64,000 nucleotides of DNA from a virus. The notes under the pieces were generated by a model that searched no databases, was not told where the DNA came from, and was given only the letters and a program-made list of their open reading frames with translations. The translations under genes and the position numbers were made by a program. Positions 26,901-35,300 of the stretch are shown here, in pieces (position 1 is the stretch's first letter; every line of letters starts with the position of its first letter). Where the stretch lies: IMG/VR virus record IMGVR_UViG_3300012017_000779, positions 1-64,000 of that record. The stretch is one strand, 5' to 3'.

Positions 26901-29386
26901 AAAAACAATTGTGAAAATATATGCCATGCTTCATGATACAAAGTAAGATTTTGGAATATATCTCCTTGTTTTCTATTTACTGCTATAGTTGCTAAACTTC
27001 CATCTGGATTAGCTATTTTACTTGCATTAACTATAAATGTTGCATAAACATCTGAATTAACTAAGTTAAACACTTGTTTAAAAGAAATTACTTTTCTTAA
27101 TGGTTCAAGTGCTTTACTATTCCACCAAGTATTGATATCTTCAAGTTGTTCTTGAGTTATTTTTTCTTTTTTAAATCCTTTTCTATCAAGACCTTTAAAT
27201 ATATCATCATTTATATCAATACCGGTATCAGTATCATTTGGATTAGCTGCTCCTGGAACAATAGTATTTTGAATAACATCTGTTTCTGATTTTATTTCTT
27301 TAACTTCTTTAGTCTCAACTTTTTCTTTAGGTAAAGCTAAAAATTGACTTCTAAAAAATTCTCTTTGTTTATTAGTAATAGCTGAAGGTTGTCCATTATA
27401 ACTTGACATGTCTGTCCACTCATTTATAATTTTTGTAAATTGTTCTTGAGTATCAAATTCTCCTTTATCAAGAGCTGTTTTAATAACATTAAACAATACA
27501 AAACTTAAATTTTCATTAAAAGAAAATCCTTGACTATTAGTAGTAAAACCATCTGCAATTTTTTTTCTAGCTTTTTCTAAAAAATAATCATAAGATAATT
27601 CAGATTCAACTTCATCAGATTCTATACTTTCTTTTATATTATCAAAAGATACATCTTCTGCTGAAAAATTTACTACAAAATTAAAAACATCATTAGATAT
27701 GTTTTTAAAATCTATATTAGGATTTAAACTAATAATTAAATCTAAATAATCAGCTTGAACAATTTCTTTTGTTTCTGTATTATAATCATTATAAACATGA
27801 TTTCCTTTAATAAATTCATTATTATAAAAAAGATATGGAGGATTATTAAAGAAAATATTTTTAATTTTAGTTTCATAATCTTCAATACTATCATCAGATA
27901 TATTAGATACATTTAATTCTTCAATAATTTCTTTAGAATCTTTGTCAATTATTTTAAATATTAAATTAGAACCTTCTTCTTTAATTAAAAAGTTTCTATT
28001 ACCTTTAGAATCTAAGAATAAAAACTGCTTTACAAAATTTAATTTTACTTTATTTTTTAAATTTTTATTAGTTAAAACTTTAGCAATTTTTATTGCAAGT
28101 TGATCTGACATTTTCATTCTGTCAATTTCAACTTTTTCATTTTTAAAAGATATAGTTGCTTTTTTAGATGAAGCATCAATAGTTTTTAAACTCTCTTTAT
28201 TAAACAGTGTACTATCTATTAATTCTTTTAACTTATATGTATCACTAATTTTATTTTCTGTAATACCAGTTGATATATTTGTTATTGGTAATAATAAGTC
28301 TTCTGTATTTTTTTTATTTTTAATTTTATTTTGTAGAGCTAACAGTTGTTCTGATTCTTTTTTTAAAGTCTCTTTAATTTCTTTAAGAAATAAAGCCTGG
28401 TCTTCAGCTGTAGAACCATTTATTTCTGGATCATAAGTATTTTTGTATATAGTTTCTGCAGATTGTATAGTTATAGCTTTACCATAAAAATCTTTTACAA
28501 CTATTTTATTATTTTCAACAGAAGCATTTCTCATAAACTGATAAACAATTTTACCAGTTTCAGCTAAATTACCATCTTTGTCAAAATATAAAAACTTACC
28601 GTTTGTATCAGTGATTACTAAGATTATTTTTTCATCTGCCTGAATTACATTTTTTTGATTTTTTCCTTGTGATGATAAATGTCTAGAATCTTTAACTTCA
28701 GTTATAGTAGTTGGATCAAGTAAACTTTCATTCTTAGTAAAAAAATCATTTAAAATAAATGGTTTAAACATTAATTTTTTACCCTGATACATAACAGTAT
28801 ATACATCCTCTTCCATATTTTGAGAAGCTGATATGTTTTCAAGTGCTTTTACTATATGTGCTCTACCGGGATCATCTTCTTCTATGATTAACTTCTTATT
28901 AGGATCTTTAGATTTTAATGTTTGTAATGTTCCACTCAATGGAGAAGCAGTTAATAATCTTTTTGATTTACTAAAAGGTTTTGGTGGTTCATTTTCATCA
29001 TCTTCTTCTTCTTCAATTTCATTTGATTTTATTCTATCTATAATATCTTTTAAGTTTATTTTTTTATCTGATAAAGTATCAATTATTATATTGATTGCAT
29101 TATCTGACATATACTGCACATTTAATTTTCTTAAAGATGTTAAATCAACATCAATATTCATAAAAGATAAATTTGTATTTGCTACATCAATAATTAATCT
29201 TGGTACAGACTGTAAATATTTAGCTGCTACTTCAGGTGACGTAGCTTCAGCAAACTTTTTATATAAACTTTTTAAATAATTTTCATACTTAAAAACACCT
29301 TCTTTAGAAGATATTTTAAATTGAGCTGTTATGTGTGAATATAATAAACTAACAATTTCAGGATTATTAATTGAACAAGTAATCAT
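17921..29386 (-). CDS. Giant multidomain virion RNA polymerase (metalloprotease motif - RNAP - SLOG)
   Basis: 3821 residues. H818-E-A-W-H822 in LYHEAWHIFSQLF is a zincin metalloprotease motif. The RNA polymerase core centres on D2339-Y-D2341-G-D2343 (KSGSDYDGDKLF), preceded by SLYGPRIPNDAL and GNAIIVPTEIVAK. This matches the double-psi-beta-barrel catalytic loop of YonO/crAss-like single-chain RNA polymerases, such as phage phi14:2 gp66, which travel in the virion and transcribe early genes. Upstream segments (LPAIAMHKFAVSPLIPGVNA) belong to the same region. Residues about 3360-3520 are a SLOG (Rossmann-like nucleotide-binding) domain beginning YAGIGSRETP, followed to about 3690 by a DUF4326-like domain (PWASFNR, YYAELGEPSHATALDYLI). 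Similar 35-residue segments flank this pair. Such fusions fit the polyvalent-protein concept. The stop is TAG; the start overlaps the upstream stop (TAATG). Confidence 0.85.
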   Translation of the reverse strand: MITCSINNPEIVSLLYSHITAQFKISSKEGVFKYENYLKSLYKKFAEATSPEVAAKYLQSVPRLIIDVANTNLSFMNIDVDLTSLRKLNVQYMSDNAINIIIDTLSDKKINLKDIIDRIKSNEIEEEEDDENEPPKPFSKSKRLLTASPLSGTLQTLKSKDPNKKLIIEEDDPGRAHIVKALENISASQNMEEDVYTVMYQGKKLMFKPFILNDFFTKNESLLDPTTITEVKDSRHLSSQGKNQKNVIQADEKIILVITDTNGKFLYFDKDGNLAETGKIVYQFMRNASVENNKIVVKDFYGKAITIQSAETIYKNTYDPEINGSTAEDQALFLKEIKETLKKESEQLLALQNKIKNKKNTEDLLLPITNISTGITENKISDTYKLKELIDSTLFNKESLKTIDASSKKATISFKNEKVEIDRMKMSDQLAIKIAKVLTNKNLKNKVKLNFVKQFLFLDSKGNRNFLIKEEGSNLIFKIIDKDSKEIIEELNVSNISDDSIEDYETKIKNIFFNNPPYLFYNNEFIKGNHVYNDYNTETKEIVQADYLDLIISLNPNIDFKNISNDVFNFVVNFSAEDVSFDNIKESIESDEVESELSYDYFLEKARKKIADGFTTNSQGFSFNENLSFVLFNVIKTALDKGEFDTQEQFTKIINEWTDMSSYNGQPSAITNKQREFFRSQFLALPKEKVETKEVKEIKSETDVIQNTIVPGAANPNDTDTGIDINDDIFKGLDRKGFKKEKITQEQLEDINTWWNSKALEPLRKVISFKQVFNLVNSDVYATFIVNASKIANPDGSLATIAVNRKQGDIFQNLTLYHEAWHIFSQLFLTPQDKIKLYTELRNYTDSKGNKPNINKSYLELEEMLAEDFRNYAKNQKPSPETPVKNTLFRKMLNFLKALFGKLNVFSKKDILVDSMNSPMAKDLFNKLYIGEINSYKPLIENAILYELDRGIRKVNNPSIDILSNQDSLEVTMTIDNIWAELLSDIYNKRKAAGKQNLKAANVLFLKGIEQKEYLYRETKKILEDKLKKEQEKFNKIEGVTENYTELITDSISETVLSPEQSVILDNIRILQTTLDNWGSKGSGVIKYHSENSDFKTSKKVYDIAVDAKEETEQEEGVDELTIDAVPGKISLQDMLSKETIYVIKSLFKVVRNKNGDISTPVDRFGFKERADFSDIFNMLYAIIGNISDRDEAYKKLEKEYKKYPELKQFFEEKYPEPNTTNTFEYDLSVSFFNDFGKPNVKYVQLVASRDETVNFQVIELSMETSSIIEKWISEFNSLSIYNEFIDVVANVPNLNLDKVVSEFKQTKENELDINKQLEFANAIGIGLANNNNIKDELKNNSTPYGLKYIFRILNAFNNVDKLPQKTALQKKYIKDFKENPIKILKEEIPKNILPEIDKVNVIKQNTQIKNLAKLQSQYGFDSSTNAVIRADGNVAYETMNASSVTNNLYAINSVSKQDELWNGKNPILNHMNFLDPKINAFTKNLVMFQSLFGIDKVKIKGKNLNLIVIDGTSEMDGSGTITTKLDPFSKFIQDINMMLLNGKAELGRTADKKMSFGLTVKGGLLKPTLADGTKGTDDNIFVDPIMFTFQENTGETYAIEGYLLKYIESEFDRIKKFKGPDRDELLKISGFNQVVKKVKGKDVYAGEVFSAFDNLLSDKTKNELYKLAVKEDTISTLLELLKQKDNADLKNNIQNEIKKYFNDKVSELKKYYYNPIKEKNIFSKGIYKKLGMEVNNQADLNMLNENEELSDVLLKAFLYNDWIYKFETSTLLFGDIAQWDHSKEDWTKRIPGGTSDGIRFLFDEGTINFINNTFNKPTETNATYASELNKSLSKDNIDYNKYVFSEVINTGVIKDATRESIYIDDLVEAWREDYLKTFSEAETEERIKEDREAYEKIVESDGMAFMTIDAYRILHKVSGRGWSMEQESLYQKIVKGETIDPNTVKQFFPIYKLHLFGAIKNKYLPAIAMHKFAVSPLIPGVNAKEGSELYKLHLKMLKDNVQYVTFKSGSKGSELTSNKETDDIFEDKTENTGISDDFTFTINPVYLANLKEVTVINDTFKGSLPIATQTRVILTDTLYDNGELINPKNKKTLDSYSKIVNDYSALLKLKLLNEIGFTEKDGKYVSNGDFSKFIKIIRDNLDERDVPDHLIRLLNATKKGNAASMDFSIHPEAQTIEKLIMSIVQSRLIKQTINGEPLTQAASTFTNGLWNTQYKTITKVSEIKKVLGTNTLPSYIRNKNGRTGLMKVAIALQGDFINLLNGNDLQGNKIGTITRLNELIKDDAWLEKNRLSISLYGPRIPNDALSTIEGAEVWHFLDESYGNAIIVPTEIVAKSGSDYDGDKLFMSMPNIDIEGNYINTPIKNFNKILKETKDKEFTGTLELGALTSNKLIKQQEKYLQNQYIKISLDILTLPENFAILTKPNLTYLVEKYSKSLENNIVNEYNRLDNVSHTDSKVGEKNKSADGKKEIISPSRNYDYIYNLYKFAANLSLEPSLGIQAKNTKNHVLFKMLGAKMPKSYKNSVFNKNLREFEDGLIDIPFIIRFKHNIIKSKNGDEVISISGNKSQKGNRITDLNSHMLNGILDRAKNSFPFVLQLTPEGIGVISYLMQAGVDEEEVFYFVTQPLIREYFFKQRLENSSLNPLISTDAQFEKSNKYNIASEISNKILNTLAPDELQRVINSVTLLKLRTTIKSLEKIYPADDEYLIKDNKKQSFYYTLNELIKGLNNKKINPLNIISIKSNNNEVVYDIVKSLENKILDNKTKTYDFSNNYVYLSEVLSKELFKDDINISDLKESMNNDASLKSLALFLNFIELEKQYEGLETLQMIYAPDTSKLTTLQQVIKRIELFDKLKRNSKIDQEFLTALMKDSLLSSFNQDALMIDLIKPLFKLRLDKNISSFISEKLLKERARITRKFGKGVKGEEYFTSSYNNAVVDYIYQNYMSNFTDPVNGKHITIPKALSSKNVIIDNTIQQDVIVGKNIIVNEEKLKSDFDNKIFLNDDALDVFEKNKNPFQTFSSYVRYVMEREVLRDSLIDTEVTEEYLSEVALLKSFNSPYIMGKTKYSYSESIMNIINNFDDTKVNFPVLNHIVLKSNKRNINKVLSLNNKSLLTKEISSIYNKNLKDLADPTINKDKKSLEFFKPFSLILFYQHGFGNSKLSINRVLDAKKFTDEMIDASTFFINDLESKDFSFVTLNNIFSKVIDVKNRQFIEYTENADQYNNPVKKDIDDGIEIEFDLENEENIIKTKIISDDDIAAYNTYLEKSNGVKPKEFFTPSTFFKEFYNSQTGKNEKAPHSTSWILQKNNLYNLVDKDGGEIVIENVDLKTGYKITTGQPTQPPVSGDRPVFDSLPSKSTTPTMTYAGIGSRETPQEVLDVMPEVAKYLESLGYTLRSGGAAGADAAFEKGVTSLKEIFIGSVKTGEKELKIAEEIHPAWNVMLDSTRKKAITKGNDPERSAAFVANLMARNTNQIFGKNLDTPVDFVIFYAKETADPLRPKGGTGQAVEMARRKGIPTINMADTNWRAQLKTALATQSSTSVNSNDIYSQLENKNVVISNIKTKDGKYDRDANIKEAKANNRVYTMEVVSDVNSFSNPWASFNRTGTIKTNTTKEAVINYIDWLTTDKFKDVKPKRKAFILDVLKSGKLKGRQLQYYAELGEPSHATALDYLINKYDWSQPSTSAPIKKELEGLNEAREVYESLFIATGKPPITFTVGVSTWKLNKNFNYDLIDQDTGEVQLKNVNMVTGIMEEDIVESIPLTAKQKNDFIKDFEQKVIAYNLDELLSLFNINIQDVYKKINNATTKEDLIEIETEINNKLCQ

Positions 29387-32300
29387 TATTGACAGTTTTT
29401 AATTTTGGTTAATAAATCATCTTCAATTTTTGTAATATTATCTTTTAATCCTATTTCAGTTGCTTTATTTTTATCTTCAGTAGAATTTATAAAAGTATCA
29501 GTAGTATTTTGTACTTCTTTTAAAATAGTTTTTTCAGACTCATTTGCTTCATAAGTACTTTCTTCAGATTTTAAATTTTCAATATCTTCAGAAGTTAAAT
29601 AAAGGTCTTTATTTAATAAATCTTTTGTATTAACAATTGATTCTTTAGAATTTTTTCTATTTCCTTTTATAGTAATTTTATCTCCATCAACTTTCATAAC
29701 TGTAACTTGTGTATAATCTTTATTATTTTTAAAATATCTTGAATTAACTTCTATAGGACTAACAAATTCTTCTTTAACTTCACCATATAAAGATAGTAAA
29801 TTATCTTTTAAATTAGTTAACTTTTCAATACTTCCTAGAATATTCTTTTTTTGAAAATCAATTTTTGCATATTGTAGTTTATTTGTTAATTTTAAAATTT
29901 CATTAGTTAATAAAGAATTATAATTTGTCTTATTTAAATTGCCAAGTACATTAACTGTATCTTGTAAATTCATATGAAAAGAAGATTGACCCATATAAGA
30001 AAATAATGTTTTTTGATATACTTTAAATTCTTGTGCATTAGAAGTATCATTTGCAATTAAATATTCAATTCTTATTACAGCATTATGAATAAGTTCAGAA
30101 ACTTCTGCCATATTTAAATCTTGAGATTCTATTGATTGATATTCTACATCAGTAATAATTTTAGTAGCATTTAAAATTTTAGCTGCCATTAATTGATTTT
30201 CATGAGGAGGTTTTGTACTATCTTCAAATGATTTATGTTTATCATAATAATTTTTAAACTTATTATCTCCATCTTCAGATACTTTAAGTCTGTCAGCAAT
30301 AAAAGCATTACTAATTGCTATATTTGAAATATCAGGTATAGTAATTGATTTTAATATATTTTCTAACTTATCTAAAGATATTTGACTATTTTCTAAATCT
30401 TTTTTATAACTGTTAATAATAACTGCATTCTTATTTTTTAAAAGTTGTACTTCTTGTGATGTTTGTTTTATATCAGGACTTTCAAAAGAAAAAGATTGAG
30501 CTCCTTCATCATCTTTAGGTGCTAATAAATCATCTATTTCTTCCGCAACACTTTCTAATGAAAGAGGAATAAATACATCATTAATTGCATTATTAGGACC
30601 TGTTTTAAATATTTTTTCTTCAAAGTCTTTATCACCTTTAGGATCTTTAAACTTATTTTTCTTTACTTTACCATCATCATCAAATTCATAAATTACTTCT
30701 TTTGCTAAACCTGCTGCTAATGGTTTTTTAGCAGAAATAATTTGATCTGTTTCTTTATCAGATTCTCTTTCTATTGGCAATAATCCTATTTCTGTTTCAA
30801 CACCAGTTTGTCTTTTTAATAACTCTCTATACACTGCTTGTTGTAAAGTATATTCATTTCTTTTTGAATATTTTTTATTATCAAAACTATTTGTTAGTGA
30901 ATTAAAATTTGTCCATTTACTTTTAGAACCTGTTTTGATATCTATAATAAATGCATTACCTTTTTTATCAACTACAATTAAATCTATTTCTCCAGCAATT
31001 CTATCTTTTTTACCTTCTTCAGTAACAATATTAGAATCCCAAACAACTAAATTATTACCTACAATATAGTAACCTTCATCTTTAAATTTCTTACCTAGTT
31101 GAACTATATATCCAGTATCATCATTAAATAATTCTTCATATGCTTTTTTAGAAATTATTTTTTCATCAAACTCAGGTTTTTTTCCATATTGAAAATAATC
31201 TTTAATTAAATCTACATAGTTACCGGCAACTCTTCCATCTTCATAAGATTTTTCTGATATTAAATTTAATACTTTGTCAAAAAGTTCTTCATTGTTTATA
31301 TCAGTTTCAACAGTTGTATCTAAAGCAGCTAGTTCTGTATTATTAATTGTAAATATTGCAAATCTACCATCTTCTTTTACTTTTGTTAATAATCCTTTAT
31401 CAACAGCTTTATTATGCATTTTAATAGCACCTTCACCAGCAGATTCAGTTTTTAATGTTTTAACACCTTTTGCTTTTAAGTATCTTATTAAAGTTTCAAA
31501 CATTTTTGAACCTTGCCCTTTACCAACTTCATTAGCAGATATACCATCTATTCTAAATTCTGTAGGTGAAATCATTACTCCACTAATAAGACCATCTTTA
31601 GTTTTAAATTGATATAAATCCCCATTAATTACAATATTATTAATAGTTCCAATTTCAATTTTTGAAATTTCTGGAGTTCCTAAATATTCTATATCAGCTT
31701 TAGTATCTGTAGTACCTAAAGCAGTTAGTTTTGCAGTTAAAGTTTTTAAGTCTGCATTTAAAGTTTTAACTCTATCTTTATTTTTTGCTTTTTTAGATAA
31801 TGCAATATCTTCTTTTAAAGATTTAATTTGGTTATTTAAAGATTCAATTTTATTATTTACTACATTAGATGTTATAAAAGATTTTATATCTTTAGATAAC
31901 TCAGTAAATAATTTATCATTAATACCTGATGCACCACCATCTTTTAAAAGTTTAATAAAGGCATCTACAGAAGCTTCATTAAGACCATTTTTTCTAATAG
32001 TATCATCATATGATTTTTCTACTAGTTTATAACTACTATATTCATATTTTTCTAAATAAGCTTGTATAGCATTAGTAACACGTCTGTGTACTAAGTTATC
32101 TATTAAATAGGCTTTATCTCCTTTTTTAAGACCTGTTACCGGGTCATCTTCAGTTAGTACATAATCTTTTTGAACTGATTTATTTAATGCTATAAGTTTT
32201 TCTATTTCTTTAATTACCTTTTTTTGAGGAGTTGTTCTTTCCTGTAAACTTCTAGACTTATTAACTTTAAGTAATTTTTTTGTTTCTTCACTTAAAGTTT

Positions 32301-35300
32301 CAATTTCTAATTTTTTAATATTATAATTAGGATCATCTTCTTTAAGTTTAGATAATTCTTCTCTTAATTTATTTAATTCTTTACTTTTTTCATTAACAAC
32401 AGCTATTATTTGATTAGTACTTAAATCATTAGTGTTAACAGTTTTATCATTATTTTGAAAAGTAAATTCTGATATTAATTCAATATCTTTATTAAATTCA
32501 TCAATGATAGTTTTTGCAGAAGCATCAGTATTAACCCAATCTTGAAATGCTTTTGAAGAAGCATCAGGAGCATTTATTTTATCTTCAGTTGTTTTACTTG
32601 GTAATGTAGTTTGAAAATCTTTGTAAAGTTTATCTTTTAATCCATCAGACATAGCTTTAAAATCTGATTCACCTATAATATAAGGATCTTCAAATTCTAA
32701 ATCAGTTAAACTTTTAGAAGTTTCAAAGTTTTTAATAATATCTAATTTCTCTTTAGCATATCTATTTTCTATTTCAGTTACTTTTATTGGATCTGGAATT
32801 AATTCTTCAGAGTAAACTTTATTTTCAGTAAATCTAGTTTTGTCATTTAAATCATATACATCTCCTGTTTCATCATTATATCTTAATACTCCTTGATCAT
32901 CTTTGTATAATATTATTGTTGTTTCAGAATTTTTTGGAGTAAGTTCAATATAAGAATTATTATTTAATATTTCATCAACATTTTTAATACTGATTGATTT
33001 AGCATTTCCTTTTAATTCAATAGATTCTTCAGGAATTTGTGTAACTGTTTTTTCTAAAAGATCAAGTTCATTTTGTTTTTTTTCTTCTAATTTAACAAGT
33101 TCTTCAGTATAATCAGCTATTACATTACTTACTTCTGAAAATTTAGATTTTGCTTTTAGATCTCTATCTTTTGATAAATACTTATCATATATTTCATTAT
33201 ATTTTACAGTATCTATTTTATAAACTTCTCCGTCTATTGAATTAAAAAACTCAGAGGGTCTAGTTCTTAGTGTTTGCCAGTCAGAATAGTCATTAGCACT
33301 CATATAAAGGCCTTCATCAGCCATTGCATTTAATAAGGCATTACTTTCAATATTAGCAATTTCTTGTTTAACTAAATCTCTAAAATATTTTTTTCTATTT
33401 TTATATAATCTTTTAGACCATTCTGTATTTTTTCTAACTAATCCATAAAAATTTTCAGGATCACTAAGTAATTCTATATGAGATGCTAAATTTCTAGAGT
33501 CTTTATTTAATTTATAAAAGTCTACAAGTTGTACAAAAGCATCATCTAATTCTGTACTAAAAATATTAGTATCCTGAGCTTTTGCTAATGTACGTAAATA
33601 AGAGTCATGAGATTTTTTAAGATTACTTAATAGTTCAATCATTTTTTCTTCATCATCTTCTTTACCATATAACTTAGACATTTTTTCTTCAATATCTTCA
33701 GCAGTAATATCTTGTTCTGTATCTTGTTGAAGTTCTTCTTGAACTTCTTTAGTGTATTCTGATCTATTAGTAAATCTATTAAATGCATCATATGAAGTTT
33801 TAAACTCTTTTAAAGTTGAAATTTCTTCTTCTAAATCATTTATTTTAATTTTATCTGACTCTATAGTTGTAGAAGTTTTAGACTTAACTCCTTTTTTTAA
33901 CATATCTAATTCTAACTCAAAAGAATTAATACTATCAGCTAATAACTTAACTTGAAATAATGGTGAAATTTTTGAACTACTAACATTTTTTAAAGTACTA
34001 TTTTTTAAATAAGTTTGCTTAATACTACTAATTCTATTTGCAACATCTTTAAATGCTTCATTTGCATAAACAATATTTTTAACTGCAACATCCCAACCAT
34101 TTCTAAGAGCAGCAGCTTCTACATAATTAGGATCACTCCTATCAGGCATGTTGTCATTATTTATTGGATTTGGAAAATTTTCAGAAACAGTTTCATAAGC
34201 TTCTTTTATAGAATCAATTTTATTTATAGTCTTGTCTATTTTTAATCTATATCTTTCAGCATCTTTTAAATCATCAAACTTTAATTCTTCTTGTAATGCT
34301 TCATCAGAAACATCTCTTAATGATTTTAATTTATCTTGAAAAATTTCAGAAGAACCAGTTTTTATCATAGTAGAAACTTGGTTGATTAATGAATCTAACT
34401 CAGCATCTTTAGATTCTTTTGTATTTGCTTGTTCCTTTATTAAAGATAATGTATCTTGAGAACCTGCATTTACATATCTATTAGATAATAAATCATTTAT
34501 ATCAATCTTATTTAATTCATTTACCAAAGTATTTGTTACTGCTTCTTTTTGTTCTGTCCAAGCTTTATATCCTGCTTTATCAAAAATTCTTCCATAAGCA
34601 TTTTGTAACAATGAAAAAGTTTTGTTCATGCCTCCACCTAATGTTCCCATAAAAAAACCTGAAGCAAAAGTTTCAAATCCTTGTGCTGAAAACTCTTTAT
34701 TAAGTTCTTCATTGTAAATACTTAATGGTGTTCCTGAATTATTTTTTAGGTTAATACTATTAACAGCATTATTAAAAAGACTTGCTTTTAAATATGGACT
34801 ATTATAAGAATCAGTATACCATTTTTCATTAGCTCTTGCAATAATTTCTTGTGCATTTTCTTGAAATCCTTCAGAAAAATTAGATTTAAAATATTTAATA
34901 GAACCAAGTACTGATTTAGAAAGAGGTTGTTTCATCCAACTTTTTGCTAAATTTTTAAAACCTTGATATCCAACAGATGATTGATATAAAAATTGTTTAG
35001 CTGTTTTATCATATAATACTTTACCTATGGTACCAAAAGATTTATGTGAAACATTCATTATATCTTGAGTAGCATTTTTAAAGTAATTTTTTATACCACC
35101 TTTATTTAAAATGTTTCCAAAAGTTATTTTATTTGTTCCATATATTAATCCAGCATTTTTATAAAAAGTTTCTAAACCAGATTTTACAGAAACTTTAGTC
35201 ATATCCTCCTGTTCTTCATTAGTAGGGGCTCTTTTATTTCTTAAATAAAATTGATCATATTTATTATTATAAACTTTATCCTGAACCATTCCTGCTTCTA

